The notes: generated from the sequence alone by a model not told the origin. A stretch of DNA of 64,000 nucleotides from Bdellovibrionaceae bacterium UBA6776 (GCA_002453155.1 DKGG01000046.1:1-64000); one strand, 5' to 3'. Positions 1 to 9,542 are shown, numbered from the stretch's first letter. Program-made: numbers and translations.

Positions 1-427
1 CCAAAGGGCAAATGCGGGTGAGTCCAGGGAAGGACGGGTCTGATAGAAAGGAATTTGGATGGAGAATTGCGATTGATTTGCAAACGGTGACCTCAAGAAG
101 TCAGGGCGTGTTTGCGTGATGAGGCCTTTGAGCATGAGGAGGCAATATCTATTGAAAGATTCCATGGAAGCATGGGTCTGATAGAAAGGAATTTAGATGG
201 AGGAGTGCGATTGATTTGCAAACGTTGACTTCATTAAATCAGGGCGTGTTTGCTTGTTGAGACTTTTGAACATGAGGAGGCAATATCTATTGAAAGATTC
301 CATGGAAGCATGGGTCTGATAGAAAGGAATTTAGATGGAGGAGTGCGATTGATTTGCAAATGTTGACTTCATTAAATCAGGGCGCGTTTGCGTGATGAGG
401 CCTTTGAGCATGAGGAGTCAATATCTC
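1..427. repeat. 138-bp direct tandem repeat array
   Basis: Three copies of a 138-base unit begin at 36, 174 and 312, each starting with gggtctgatagaaagg. Copies two and three are nearly identical; copy one is more diverged. The third copy stops near 427, exactly at the psd stop codon. Bases 20-35 resemble the last 16 bases of a unit, so a fourth, divergent copy may begin off the left edge. All frames are broken by stops (for example TGA TAG near the start of every unit), so the array is not coding. This 426-base stretch holds no gene that I can support. Confidence 0.9.
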
Positions 428-1239
428 TAACAAATGGGTTGGCCCATGCGGGTGACACCGGGCTCGAACTTCAATCGGCCACTCAAGGACTCGTCACAGA
501 CCAAAATAACCGTAGATCCCATTTGAAAAATTCCAGCCTCATCACCGGCATTCACGGTCACGGGACTTTCAAAAGAAAAATCTTTCGACTTTCGATCCCC
601 GTTCAAATTGGTTTGCAGATCTGGAACAAAGGGCGTGGTGATGTGACCCACATTGGTCGCCCCCACCATCACCAAAAACATCACCCCTTGGGTGGTGCGA
701 AGTTCAAACACCAAGCGTTCGTTCAAGCAAAAAAGATTTTTGACGTTTTGAACACTCCACTCATTCACCGGCCAAAGCTTTCCCACCAAGTGGCGAACCT
801 TCACCAAATTCCCTGACAGCGGAAAATGCACCCGGTGGTAATCCGTGGGGCACAAATAATAAGTGGCAAAAGATCCTTTCGAAAAATCTTTTCCCAACTC
901 TTCCCCCACCAACTCACTTGCTGAATAGCTCCAACCTTTCACCTGTGTGAGCTGCAAACCATCCAATGCCCCACACTGAGTGATCACCGCATCACAGGGA
1001 TGCACCTGACCTGATAAAATGGGCCTCAAGCCCGGTTTCAAGTGCCGGGTAAATAGATCATTCAAGCTTCGATACTCTTCCAAAGGCTTTTCCGCCTCGG
1101 CCATATTCAACTTGTAGCGACCCACGAACCATCTTTTCATCCACTCGATGAGGGGCCGGGGAGATTCCCAGTGCTCCATCCACCCAAGGAATCGACTCAA
1201 TAGCTCTTTTGGTAGGAGTAAAAACAGTAAATACTTCAT
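427..1239 (-). CDS. psd: phosphatidylserine decarboxylase
   Basis: Converts phosphatidylserine to phosphatidylethanolamine at the inner membrane. The protein has the family landmarks: an Asp-containing HPCDAVI segment, the YHRVHFPLSG block with the catalytic His, and a C-terminal FQMGSTV motif whose Ser becomes the pyruvoyl group after self-cleavage. At 270 residues it is a normal length for a bacterial enzyme. The frame stays open upstream, but ATG at 1239 opens a plausible hydrophobic N-terminus (MKYLLFLLLP) and the extension would overlap the divergent gene. It is transcribed away from the flavin dehydrogenase, and its stop abuts the repeat array. Identification is firm; the start is reasonably secure. 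Confidence 0.92.
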   Translation of the reverse strand: MKYLLFLLLPKELLSRFLGWMEHWESPRPLIEWMKRWFVGRYKLNMAEAEKPLEEYRSLNDLFTRHLKPGLRPILSGQVHPCDAVITQCGALDGLQLTQVKGWSYSASELVGEELGKDFSKGSFATYYLCPTDYHRVHFPLSGNLVKVRHLVGKLWPVNEWSVQNVKNLFCLNERLVFELRTTQGVMFLVMVGATNVGHITTPFVPDLQTNLNGDRKSKDFSFESPVTVNAGDEAGIFQMGSTVILVCDESLSGRLKFEPGVTRMGQPIC

Positions 1240-1249
1240 ATGAGGCCTT

Positions 1250-1278
1250 ATTCTTCGTGACCCCCGCCTGTGGGTCAA
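1250..1278 (-). promoter_or_regulatory. candidate sigma-70 promoter for psd
   Basis: On the minus strand TTGACC (1273-1278) is followed after 17 bases by AAGAAT (1250-1255), a good -35 with a weak -10. It lies in the 54-base divergent gap between psd and the flavin dehydrogenase. The -10 box is only about 10 bases from the psd ATG, so the transcript would have almost no leader. Confidence 0.3.
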
Positions 1279-1293
1279 ATATTTTGAAGCTTT

Positions 1294-2838
1294 ATGAGTC
1301 GGAAAATCACAAATCTCGAGTTGGAATTGGATCAGGATCTGGAAGAGCAGCTGCAATGGCTGGCTCCCAACTTCTCTCATTATGAAATTTTAAAAAAGTC
1401 CGTGGATGCCCGTCGAGGTCGCCCAAAGTTCATCTATTCCGTGGAGGTTTTTGAACAGGGGGAATCTGTTCCTCAAAAGCATTTTGAATTGGACCGACTT
1501 TCAAAATTTTCCTCCGCACCCGTTTGTATCGTAGGAGCCGGCCCAGCAGGACTTTTCGCGGCCTTGCGACTGCTCGAACGGGGAATTCCTTGCCGCATGT
1601 TTGAGCAAGGAGAGCCCACCGAAAAGCGCATCTTTTCCATCACAAAATTTTGGCGAAATGGCACTTTGAACGAGCGCTCCAATGTGGGTTTTGGCGAAGG
1701 GGGTGCCGGGCTTTTTTCTGATGGCAAGTTGATCACACGGATCAAATCTCCTCACATTCCCTATGTGATGAGACGGCTTGTGGAGTGTGGAGCTCCAGAA
1801 GAAATCGAGTATCTTTCAAATCCCCATGTGGGCTCCGATAAAATTCGTAGGGTCATTCCTGTGCTTCGAAAAAGGCTTCTTGAGTTGGGTCTAGATCTGC
1901 GTTTCAACACCAAGGTTACTAGACTTAAATTATCAAACGGAAAAGTTTCTGGTTTAGAGTTGGAAAGCGGCGAAATCATTGACTGCGAGCATTTGATTTT
2001 AGCCACCGGACACTCCAGCGATATTTTTTCAGAGCTTCATGCAAAAGAAGTTAAAATGGAAGGCAAGTCCTTTGCGGTGGGACTTCGCATGGAGCACCCG
2101 CAAACAGAAATCAATCGAATGCAATACCGCGAATACGCCGAACATCCAAAACTTGGGTCCGCCAATTACAAACTGGCCTACACCAAAAAGCCCGAAGGAC
2201 TTGGAGTTTACAGCTTTTGCATGTGCCCGGGTGGATATGTTTTGTCCTCTGGAACTGAAAAAGATGGACTGGTTTCTAACGGCATGAGCAACTTCAACCG
2301 CAACTCCCCGTTTGCCAATGCCGCCATTGTGTTGTCGGTGGATTTTGAAAAGAATTTTTCTGGCGATCTTTTTGGAGGCATGAAGTACCGACGAAGTTTG
2401 GAGCAACGTGCGTTTCAAATGGTTGGGGAAAATGGCGGAACCAAAGAACTCCCTGCTCAAAAACTTTTTGATTTTCTTGAAGGGTCTCAATCGCGGGAAA
2501 TCGCAAAAACCTCGTCTCCTTCGGGAGCGATTCGCGCGCCTTTGCATGAACTGTTTGATGGAAAGTTTCATGGGTTGTTTCGTGAAGCTTTGGAAAAATT
2601 CAACCGCCAAATGAAGGGCTTTGTGTCTGAGAATGCCGTGTTGTTTGGAGTGGAAACGCGGACGTCATGCCCAATTCGCATTCCCCGCGGCGAGGACATG
2701 CAGTCTTTGTCTCATCAAGGCCTGTATCCTACCGGTGAGGGCGCGGGCTACGCCGGCGGCATCACTTCCGCCGCCTGCGATGGCATCCGCGTCGCCGATG
2801 CCATTTATGAATCCGCACGAAGCCAGACCAGGGTTTAA
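1294..2838 (+). CDS. FAD-dependent dehydrogenase, COG2509 type
   Basis: A flavoprotein of about 514 residues. A Rossmann dinucleotide-binding motif, VGAGPAGLFAALRLLERG, lies near residue 75 after an N-terminal domain typical of this family. It is followed by the conserved GFGEGGAGLFSDGKL block, and the C-terminus has an FAD-contacting GEGAGYAGGITSAACDG segment. Members are annotated as uncharacterised FAD-dependent dehydrogenases related to geranylgeranyl-reductase-like enzymes; the substrate is unknown. The ATG at 1294 lacks a clear Shine-Dalgarno sequence. It is a single gene between divergent psd and convergent scpB, so context does not refine the role. Confidence 0.85.
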   Translation: MSRKITNLELELDQDLEEQLQWLAPNFSHYEILKKSVDARRGRPKFIYSVEVFEQGESVPQKHFELDRLSKFSSAPVCIVGAGPAGLFAALRLLERGIPCRMFEQGEPTEKRIFSITKFWRNGTLNERSNVGFGEGGAGLFSDGKLITRIKSPHIPYVMRRLVECGAPEEIEYLSNPHVGSDKIRRVIPVLRKRLLELGLDLRFNTKVTRLKLSNGKVSGLELESGEIIDCEHLILATGHSSDIFSELHAKEVKMEGKSFAVGLRMEHPQTEINRMQYREYAEHPKLGSANYKLAYTKKPEGLGVYSFCMCPGGYVLSSGTEKDGLVSNGMSNFNRNSPFANAAIVLSVDFEKNFSGDLFGGMKYRRSLEQRAFQMVGENGGTKELPAQKLFDFLEGSQSREIAKTSSPSGAIRAPLHELFDGKFHGLFREALEKFNRQMKGFVSENAVLFGVETRTSCPIRIPRGEDMQSLSHQGLYPTGEGAGYAGGITSAACDGIRVADAIYESARSQTRV

Positions 2839-2914
2839 GGTTTCACTTATTCACAAGAAACTGCGATCCAAATAGGACTGATTCCATTTCCAAGCGCCTG
2901 AGAAGATTAACTCC

Positions 2915-4420
2915 CTAAGCTTCTACCTGATCTTCAGGAGTGGTGGGTTCTTCCACAGAAGCGGACTCTTCGTCTTCCACCATGTCTTCTTGGATCTCAC
3001 CTTCAAACAAAGCTTCAGTAGCTTCAGAAGACACATCAGCATCTTCAGCATCTTCAACAGTTTCTACGGTTTCTACGGTCTCGACCGTCTCTTCATCACC
3101 CGCAGCTTCCAAGACTTCATTCACCTCAGCCGCATCTGAATCTGCTTGCTTTAAGCTTTCTTCAAAGCGCTCAAGCCAACGCAAATCCTTGTCTTGAACT
3201 TCATCACCCAGGGCAATGGCATCGCGGATGTCACGGGCACGCTCTTTGTCACGGGCCAGTTTTTGCCGCTCTTTCTCCCGTTCGAAAAAGTCCGTGGTGG
3301 TGGTGATGTTCTCAAGCTGACCTGTAATTTTCATCAACTCGTCTTCACCTTCTGAATAGGTGGCACCCACTTCTTGAGAAAGACCTTCTGTCAAATCACC
3401 CAAAGTTTCCTTTTCCTCTTCTTCGCCAATCCCTTCAGGAATCAACTGATCAATCTCATGAAGAGAAGGAAGTTCTTTGATGTTTCTCAAACCAAAAATT
3501 TCTAAAAACTTTTTTGTGCTTTGGTAATACATGGGGCGACCGGGAAGCTCGCTCTTCTCGCCAAAAGCCACCAAACCTTTTTCCATAAGTGCGCGAAGCA
3601 AATGCCCGCTTTCCACACCACGAATTTGATCAATCTCTGATTTGGTCAAAGGCTGCTTGTAAGCCACAATGGACATCACTTCCAAAGCCGGACCAGAAAG
3701 CTTAAACGGTCGAGCCTTCATCCCTTGTCGAAGAAAGGTCACATTGTCACTTTTGGTGCGCAGCTGATAACCGCCGCTCACTTCTTCCAAAGTGAAACCT
3801 CTGCGTGCACTGGCGTAATCCGACATCAATGCTTCCAAAGCAGCCTTGATTTGCCGTGACTTCACATTGGTCCCTTTAAAGCTGGCCTTCATGGCCGCCA
3901 AACTCACAGGACGATCTGTTGCAAACAACATGCTCTCAATGATCGAGGCCAATTGGTCATCATCGATAAATTGAACATCTTCGATCTCTGCAGATTCAAA
4001 ACTCTCAAGTTCTGATCCGGTCACTTCCACTTCGGGTGCAGATTCTGAATCTTCCTGAGCCAAAAGCTCTTCTTCGGAAATTTCTTCTTCCTCGGGAGTT
4101 TGCTCTTCACCCACTAGTTCTTCGGTCTCTTCAAAATCCATTTGAGCCATTTCGAATGATTCAGCATCTTCATCTTCGTCGTCAAAAAGCCCAGTTTCAC
4201 TCAAAGCACGAGTGACCAAATCCGAAAGCCCCGCTTTTACATCGGTAACCGGAGATTCAGTAACGGGAGATTCGGAAGAATCCTCGTCTTCGGAGGATGA
4301 TGCCTGAAGCTCAATCTCTTCAACCTCTTCGGAAATTACGGGAGTTTGCTCCTCCGCAACCTGAAGTTCTGGAGTGTTGTTCTTTTGCTTCTTTTTATTC
4401 TTGTTTTTTTTCTTCGCCAT
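2915..4420 (-). CDS. scpB: segregation and condensation protein B with long acidic extensions
   Basis: Partner of ScpA and SMC in chromosome condensation; it dimerises through winged-helix domains and binds kleisin. The canonical ScpB core spans about residues 150-330 and includes ESMLFATDRPVS, the IVAYKQPLTKSEIDQIRG winged-helix block and GRPMYYQSTKKFLEIFGL. The family is normally about 180-220 residues; this protein has 501. The extra length is a Lys/Asn-rich start, about 130 acidic residues before the core and about 170 after it, including a short VET tandem repeat encoded near 3058-3092. It lies 16 bases downstream of scpA in the same operon. The extensions are probably disordered. Confidence 0.93.
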   Translation of the reverse strand: MAKKKNKNKKKQKNNTPELQVAEEQTPVISEEVEEIELQASSSEDEDSSESPVTESPVTDVKAGLSDLVTRALSETGLFDDEDEDAESFEMAQMDFEETEELVGEEQTPEEEEISEEELLAQEDSESAPEVEVTGSELESFESAEIEDVQFIDDDQLASIIESMLFATDRPVSLAAMKASFKGTNVKSRQIKAALEALMSDYASARRGFTLEEVSGGYQLRTKSDNVTFLRQGMKARPFKLSGPALEVMSIVAYKQPLTKSEIDQIRGVESGHLLRALMEKGLVAFGEKSELPGRPMYYQSTKKFLEIFGLRNIKELPSLHEIDQLIPEGIGEEEEKETLGDLTEGLSQEVGATYSEGEDELMKITGQLENITTTTDFFEREKERQKLARDKERARDIRDAIALGDEVQDKDLRWLERFEESLKQADSDAAEVNEVLEAAGDEETVETVETVETVEDAEDADVSSEATEALFEGEIQEDMVEDEESASVEEPTTPEDQVEA

Positions 4421-4436
4421 GACTCATTCACCCTTT

Positions 4437-5567
4437 TTAAGCTTCAACTTCAGGATCTTTATTTTCTTCCAGTGCTACAGTTTCTTCCACGATTTCTTCG
4501 GAAGCGGCTTGCTCCGGAGAATCTTCAATAAACGTCAAATTGTGAATGGCTTCCGTATCTGGAACTTCCACCAAATTTTCGCCCATCTCCATGCGCCGCT
4601 CTTCTTCCATGATTTCTTCGTCCGAGGCGCCTTCAGTCTCCATGTACTCCAAAGACTCTTCCAAATTCATTTGGGCGTCTTCAGAATCCCCTTGGACAGG
4701 CTCGGATTCCTTCAAGCTGACACTTTTATGAATGATGGCTTCTGCAGCGGCTTCGGCATTGACGTTTTCATAGCCCTCGACCTGAGAGACCACATCTTTT
4801 TCGATGATCTTTTTGGTCTCCACATGAATCTCTGTTAGGGCTTCTGATTGAAACAAAGAAACAAAACCAATTTTAGCAAGCTCCAGCAAAGACAAGAATG
4901 TCACCAGTACAATGTTTGAATCTTCTCGATCTTTTTCAGTGATCAACTCACTGAAACGCCGACGTTGCCCCAAAACCAAACGCTCTTTGATTTCTAAAAT
5001 TCGCTCGGCAATGCTTTTCAACTCCCCCGCCACTCGGTGAACGGTTTTCTTCATGGATCGAACCACTTGGCGATAGGACTTGATCAAAGAAAACAGCGGG
5101 TTTTCTTCGGTAATGATTTCGCCCTCGCCCAAAGGATCCAGAGCGGTCTTCTCTCCACGGGCAAAAACATCGCGACCCAGAAGCGGACGCTCGTACAGCT
5201 CTTTGGAAAGCTTTTGAAACTTTTGGTATTCGATAAGACGTTGAACCAATTCTTTTCGAGGATCTTGAGCTTCCTCTTCGCCCTCGCCCGCACCGTCATG
5301 ATTGGGAAGAAGCATCTTGGATTTGATTTGAATCAAGGTGGCTGCCATCGCCACAAACTCACCCGCCACTTCCAAGTCCAACTTCTTCATGGCCTTGATG
5401 TATTCCAAATACTGCTTGGTGATGTGGTTGATGTTGATGTCAAAGATATCCATCTCTTGCTCTCGAATCAGATACAAAAGCAAGGCTAACGGACCTTCAA
5501 AACGCTCTAAATGGACAGTTAATGCCAACGTGACTCCCCGGCTCAAAATCCCATTCCAACAAGACAT
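4437..5567 (-). CDS. scpA: segregation and condensation protein A (kleisin)
   Basis: Kleisin subunit bridging SMC heads. The N-terminal FEGPLALLLYLIREQEMD block and the LIQIKSKMLLP signature are typical, and the C-terminal winged helix lies around residues 209-250. A further 115 or so acidic residues follow, which most ScpA proteins lack; both ScpA and ScpB end in a similar acidic tail finishing VEA. Three starts compete: TTG at 5582, ATG at 5567 and TTG at 5528. The last has GGGGAG five bases upstream and best matches where the family begins, so the listed ATG may be about 13 residues too long. It is cotranscribed with the upstream protease and downstream scpB. Confidence 0.92.
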   Translation of the reverse strand: MSCWNGILSRGVTLALTVHLERFEGPLALLLYLIREQEMDIFDININHITKQYLEYIKAMKKLDLEVAGEFVAMAATLIQIKSKMLLPNHDGAGEGEEEAQDPRKELVQRLIEYQKFQKLSKELYERPLLGRDVFARGEKTALDPLGEGEIITEENPLFSLIKSYRQVVRSMKKTVHRVAGELKSIAERILEIKERLVLGQRRRFSELITEKDREDSNIVLVTFLSLLELAKIGFVSLFQSEALTEIHVETKKIIEKDVVSQVEGYENVNAEAAAEAIIHKSVSLKESEPVQGDSEDAQMNLEESLEYMETEGASDEEIMEEERRMEMGENLVEVPDTEAIHNLTFIEDSPEQAASEEIVEETVALEENKDPEVEA

Positions 5568-5608
5568 TGGGCCTGAGATCAACCCCTTTTTAAGGCTTCA
5601 GCGGGAGA

Positions 5609-6277
5609 TTAAAGAAAATGGCTTAAGCTCGCGGAAAAACTGATCAATACCTGTGCAACAGCATAGACCGGAATGGCCAAAAACCGAAAGCCGCCCAGTA
5701 AAAATGCAACCAACAAAACCATGGATAGAGTCCCTTGGTTCATCTCGAGCCAGCGGTTCCATTGATGGGGCAAAAAGCGCGCAAAGACCTTTCCTCCATC
5801 TAAGGGATGAAGAGGGATCAAATTAAAGAAGGCCAGGAACAGATTGATCAGAATAAAGGCCTCGAGCATCTTGTGAAGACTGGCTCCGGAATTGCCGGCG
5901 TAGCCCGAGAAAATAAAGACCAGCAAAAAGGACCCCACCACTGCCAAAAACAGGTTGGAGAGAGGGCCCGCAAGGGCGATCCAAAACATATCTGTTCGAG
6001 GGTTTTTCAGGTTTCGAGAGTCTACGGGAACCGGCTTGGCCCACCCGAAAAAGGGCATGGCAAAAAAGATCGCCATCAAAGGCAAAATGTAAGTTCCCAG
6101 AATGTCGGCGTGGGAGGTGGGATTGAGGGTCAACCGGCCCTGGCTTTCGGCTGTATTGTCGCCAAAATGTTTGGCCACCATGCCGTGAGCGAACTCGTGA
6201 AAACTCAAGGCAAACAAAAAAGGTATAAAATAGATTCCAATGCGGTAGCCCACTTCGAGCAGATTCAAATCACCCAT
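5609..6277 (-). CDS. site-2 protease family (M50) integral membrane metalloprotease
   Basis: An intramembrane zinc protease or relative of 222 residues. The zinc ligands are visible as HEFAH at residues 27-31 inside the first hydrophobic helix and as HPLDGGKV near residue 158, with about five to six membrane segments. There is no PDZ domain, so it belongs to the short M50B group rather than RseP. It is the first gene of an operon with scpA and scpB; this pairing is common in several phyla, but the functional link is unknown. Substrate cannot be inferred. Confidence 0.88.
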   Translation of the reverse strand: MGDLNLLEVGYRIGIYFIPFLFALSFHEFAHGMVAKHFGDNTAESQGRLTLNPTSHADILGTYILPLMAIFFAMPFFGWAKPVPVDSRNLKNPRTDMFWIALAGPLSNLFLAVVGSFLLVFIFSGYAGNSGASLHKMLEAFILINLFLAFFNLIPLHPLDGGKVFARFLPHQWNRWLEMNQGTLSMVLLVAFLLGGFRFLAIPVYAVAQVLISFSASLSHFL

Positions 6278-6392
6278 GGGACGACACTAGCCCAATTTGG
6301 GCGGAGAGGAAATGAGATTTCCAGGCTTTTGGAGGGCTAGACTCTGAAAAGCCAGCCTAGCGTCCTTTCTTTTGCTTTTCTACAATAGAGGG

Positions 6393-7823
6393 ATGGCTGC
6401 AAATGACACCAAAGTAATATTCGATAACATCCACGGCTACATCACCCTCAATCGGGTGGAAAGTCGCATTTTAGAAACTCTTTACTACCAACGTTTGCGG
6501 TGGATTCGGCAGTTGGGGTTTAGCTTTTACATCTTCCCGGGGGCCACTCACACCCGTCACGCCCATGCCTTAGGTGTTTCTCACATTATGGATCGGGTTT
6601 TAAAGAGCATTGGCCTGGCCACCACCGAAGAGAAACTTTTTAATCCTAAGATTCAAGATGAACGCACTGTCTTTCATCGCACCATGAGACTTGCAGCCAT
6701 GCTTCACGATGTGGGGACCTTCCCCTTTTCGCACTCTGTGGAGATGGGCTACATCAATCACTACAAAAAGAAGCTTCGCCACAGAAAGCCCAAATACAAA
6801 GCCAACCACGAGGTTTTGGGTCGCAATCTGATTGAGAACACCAACTTTGAAGGTGGGATTACAAAAATTTTGATTGAAGAAGGGATTGATCCCAAGGTTT
6901 TGTCCGACATCATCTCGGGCGAGTCTAAAAATGTTTTGGCCAACCAGCTGATGCATGCGGATGTGGATGCGGATCGCATGGACTACCTGATTCGCGACGC
7001 AAAACATACGGGGGTCAATATTGGCTTGTTCGATCTGGATTTTTTGGTTCGAAACTTACGCACTTTCGAAGATCCCGACGACAAGAACCAATACCTTTGC
7101 ATTTCCGAAGATGGTTTGAATGTGGTGGATTCATTTTTGGTCAGCCGCTATTTTTGGTACTCTCAAATCATTCACGAAGGAACCGGATATAAGTTTGATC
7201 TGTTGGCTGCAAAAATTTGCGAATACTTTTTAGAGAACGGATTGATTTACTCGTTTGATGATTTGATCGAAAAATTAGTTCCAGACCCTTACAAGTACTT
7301 CACCTTTGATGACAACTATTTCGTCGGCAAACTTCATGAGTATTTGGATGGCCGCGGATCTCACCCGATGATTCGAGATCTGACAGAGATGTTGGCGCGA
7401 CGGCAACCTCCTGCGCAGATTCGTATCAAGCCCTTCACCTCCAGCGTGGTGGAAAGCGAAGAGCATCGGGCGACATTGGTGAGTCAATGTGAAAAGGCTG
7501 TGGAGTGGCTGGAAGAAGAGTTGAAGCGACTGGATCCCAACGCCTGGATGATTGCAGACATTCCATCAAAAGATGTGATGTTTACGAAAAGTGCTCAGAA
7601 CTTAAAAAAGGAAACGCACATCAACCCTTTGAAGTCGCGAGATTCGGTGAAAGTTTTAACTCGGGATGGGCAGTTGAAACTTTTGGTGGAGTCCTCCAAC
7701 TCGTTGATGAAAATTTTAAGCCAGTACCGAAATTTTATTCCTCGAGTTTACGTCAGTCCGAAGACTTACGAATTGCTTCAGCGCAAAGGCATCTTCGATG
7801 CCCTCCGCCAGCAATCCTTCTAG
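6393..7823 (+). CDS. HD-domain metal-dependent phosphohydrolase (COG1078, dGTPase-like)
   Basis: A cytoplasmic HD-superfamily hydrolase related to dGTP triphosphohydrolases and SAMHD1. The metal-binding residues are visible as TRHAHALGVSH near residue 50, LHDVGTFPFSH with the HD pair at 105-106, and HADVDADRMDYLIRD near 190. I chose ATG 6393 over TTG 6372 because family members begin right before the FDNIHGYI segment. A TACAAT hexamer at 6381-6386 lies only seven bases before this ATG, so a near-leaderless transcript is possible. The substrate is probably a nucleotide, but this is family inference. Confidence 0.87.
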   Translation: MAANDTKVIFDNIHGYITLNRVESRILETLYYQRLRWIRQLGFSFYIFPGATHTRHAHALGVSHIMDRVLKSIGLATTEEKLFNPKIQDERTVFHRTMRLAAMLHDVGTFPFSHSVEMGYINHYKKKLRHRKPKYKANHEVLGRNLIENTNFEGGITKILIEEGIDPKVLSDIISGESKNVLANQLMHADVDADRMDYLIRDAKHTGVNIGLFDLDFLVRNLRTFEDPDDKNQYLCISEDGLNVVDSFLVSRYFWYSQIIHEGTGYKFDLLAAKICEYFLENGLIYSFDDLIEKLVPDPYKYFTFDDNYFVGKLHEYLDGRGSHPMIRDLTEMLARRQPPAQIRIKPFTSSVVESEEHRATLVSQCEKAVEWLEEELKRLDPNAWMIADIPSKDVMFTKSAQNLKKETHINPLKSRDSVKVLTRDGQLKLLVESSNSLMKILSQYRNFIPRVYVSPKTYELLQRKGIFDALRQQSF

Positions 7824-7828
7824 TTGGC

Positions 7829-7843
7829 AGGTGCATGGCACCT
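7829..7843. repeat. REP-like palindrome between convergent genes
   Basis: AGGTGC-ATG-GCACCT forms a perfect 6-bp stem with a three-base loop, six bases after the HD gene stop and before the convergent acyl-CoA dehydrogenase stop. It shares the GGTGC/GCACC core of the larger repeats at 10054 and 11783. It may act as a bidirectional terminator or be a degenerate copy of the same repetitive element. Confidence 0.5.
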
Positions 7844-7856
7844 AAACGTCCAAAAC

Positions 7857-9542
7857 CTAAAGGGTGAGGAAGATGGATTCCTCTTCGAAGGCAAAAGGGG
7901 GCGCTTGGGCCGACGGGCCTGTGCAAAAGAATTTTCGATCAATCTGCCGCTTCATCGTGGCTTCGCAAAGTTCGCGAAGCTCCGCGCTTTCTCGCCCCAA
8001 TTCATAAACGAAACTTAAAGAGGCCACGCGAGCCAACTTCTCCACCGCTTCCCGAGCCAAGCGTTGTTGAGACGATACATCTCTCAATGACAAGTCCTTT
8101 AGGTATTCCGCCAATTCTTTTTGAAGCTTCTGCAGTTGCTGATGGCCAACGCCTTTTGAATCTTTCAAACAGGCGGTCAAGCGAGCAAACAAAGCCTCTG
8201 CGCCCTCTTTCTTTAAAGACCGCAAGAGATCTAACGACTGAATGTGCGTGGTCCCTTCCCAAATGGGCAGAACTTGAGCGTCTCTCATCAAACGGGGCAA
8301 AATGTGATCCTCGATGTAAGCATTCCCACCGATCAACTCCATGGCTTCCGCAGAGGCATGCACGGAAAACTTTCCTGTGATGGCCTTGCAAATGGGAGTC
8401 AATGCACGAGCAACTTTATGGGACGCCTCATCTCCACACTCCCCTTTGTCCAAAGCTCGTATGGTTTGAAACAAAAGTGTGTGAAGCAAAACATATTCAC
8501 TGACCAAATCTGAGTAACTGCTTCTCCAGAGAGGAAGTTCGGAAAGAGTTTTGCCAAAAGCTGTGCGCGCCTTGCCAAAATACAGAGCTTCTAAAAGAGA
8601 GCGTCTGGCAATGGAAATGCTCGACACCGAATTGTAGAGCCGAGACATGTTCACCATTTCGGCCATCATTTTAAAACCTTTGCCAAACCCTGCGAGCAAA
8701 TGAACATAAGCCCCATTGAAAACAACCTCACCGGAGGCCATGGATCGCACCCCCAGTTTGGACTTCAATCGATTCACCTGCCAATTTCGCCAATTTTCTT
8801 TGGGAGTTTCTCGAAGAAGCAGGAACAGCCCAAGACCTTTGGTTCCATGCTTCAGATCCCCCTCTTCCCCGGGCAATCGAGCCAACACCAATGCGGCTTG
8901 AGCATCCACATTGGAGCAAAACCACTTTTCGCCAAAAATTTTCCACCCGTCCTTGGTTTGCTCGGATCTGAGAATGTTTGCGCCCACATCCGAGCCCCCC
9001 TGAATTTCAGTAAGGAACATGGCTCCCTGCCACTGATCTTTGAGCTTCTCAGCAGCCAAATGTTTTAAAACCTCTTTCACTTCTGGGGATTGTTCGTGTT
9101 TTTCCAAAACGTAACCCAAAGCATCGGTCATGCAAATGGGACAAAAAATTCCGGTTTCTGTTTGGGCGAAATAAGAACCTATGGCAAACCCGAGCTGATG
9201 ACGATAGCTTCGATCTTTGTCGATCATGGGACTTTGATATTTTTTAGAAACAATTCCTTTGCCGTACGAAAGCTCCTCCAGAATTTGATGGGAGTGATGA
9301 TATTTTATTTTGTCGACGCGCAATCCCTGTTCATCGAAGGAAATCAATTCAGGCTCATTCAAATCCGCCTCTTTTGAAAATGGAGTGGCTTTTGCTCCCG
9401 CCTCACCCATCGCTTCAAACTGACTTTTGTATTTTTCAAAAATTTCCTTCCCAAAAAAGTGACGAAAGAATTTTTGACCGAAAGAGTCTTCTTCAAAGAG
9501 ATTTTTAAATTGTGGAAGAGGAAGTCTGTTTGAATCGCTCAT
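7857..9542 (-). CDS. acyl-CoA dehydrogenase, AidB-like
   Basis: A flavin enzyme of the acyl-CoA dehydrogenase superfamily, 561 residues, matching the longer AidB-type subgroup rather than the usual 380-residue enzymes. Recognisable parts are CPICMTDALGYVLE, the flavin-contacting FLTEIQGGSDVGAN segment, and the C-terminal IGGNAYIEDHILPRLMRDAQ and IWEGTTHIQSLD blocks. AidB proteins respond to DNA alkylation in E. coli, but many relatives are plain acyl-CoA oxidoreductases, so the role here is open. AGGAGG seven bases before the ATG supports the start. It may be cotranscribed with neither neighbour. Confidence 0.85.
   Translation of the reverse strand: MSDSNRLPLPQFKNLFEEDSFGQKFFRHFFGKEIFEKYKSQFEAMGEAGAKATPFSKEADLNEPELISFDEQGLRVDKIKYHHSHQILEELSYGKGIVSKKYQSPMIDKDRSYRHQLGFAIGSYFAQTETGIFCPICMTDALGYVLEKHEQSPEVKEVLKHLAAEKLKDQWQGAMFLTEIQGGSDVGANILRSEQTKDGWKIFGEKWFCSNVDAQAALVLARLPGEEGDLKHGTKGLGLFLLLRETPKENWRNWQVNRLKSKLGVRSMASGEVVFNGAYVHLLAGFGKGFKMMAEMVNMSRLYNSVSSISIARRSLLEALYFGKARTAFGKTLSELPLWRSSYSDLVSEYVLLHTLLFQTIRALDKGECGDEASHKVARALTPICKAITGKFSVHASAEAMELIGGNAYIEDHILPRLMRDAQVLPIWEGTTHIQSLDLLRSLKKEGAEALFARLTACLKDSKGVGHQQLQKLQKELAEYLKDLSLRDVSSQQRLAREAVEKLARVASLSFVYELGRESAELRELCEATMKRQIDRKFFCTGPSAQAPPFAFEEESIFLTL

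Noticed and set aside
1..427. CRISPR array
   Set aside because: Repeats are 138 bases, directly adjacent without spacers, and there are no cas genes.
2029..2610. Long antisense ORF inside the flavin dehydrogenase
   Set aside because: Its position exactly opposite a well-supported gene and its basic, featureless composition make it a shadow.
5338..5643. Plus-strand ORFs opposite scpA and scpB
   Set aside because: They are Ser/Lys-rich shadows produced by acidic codons on the other strand.
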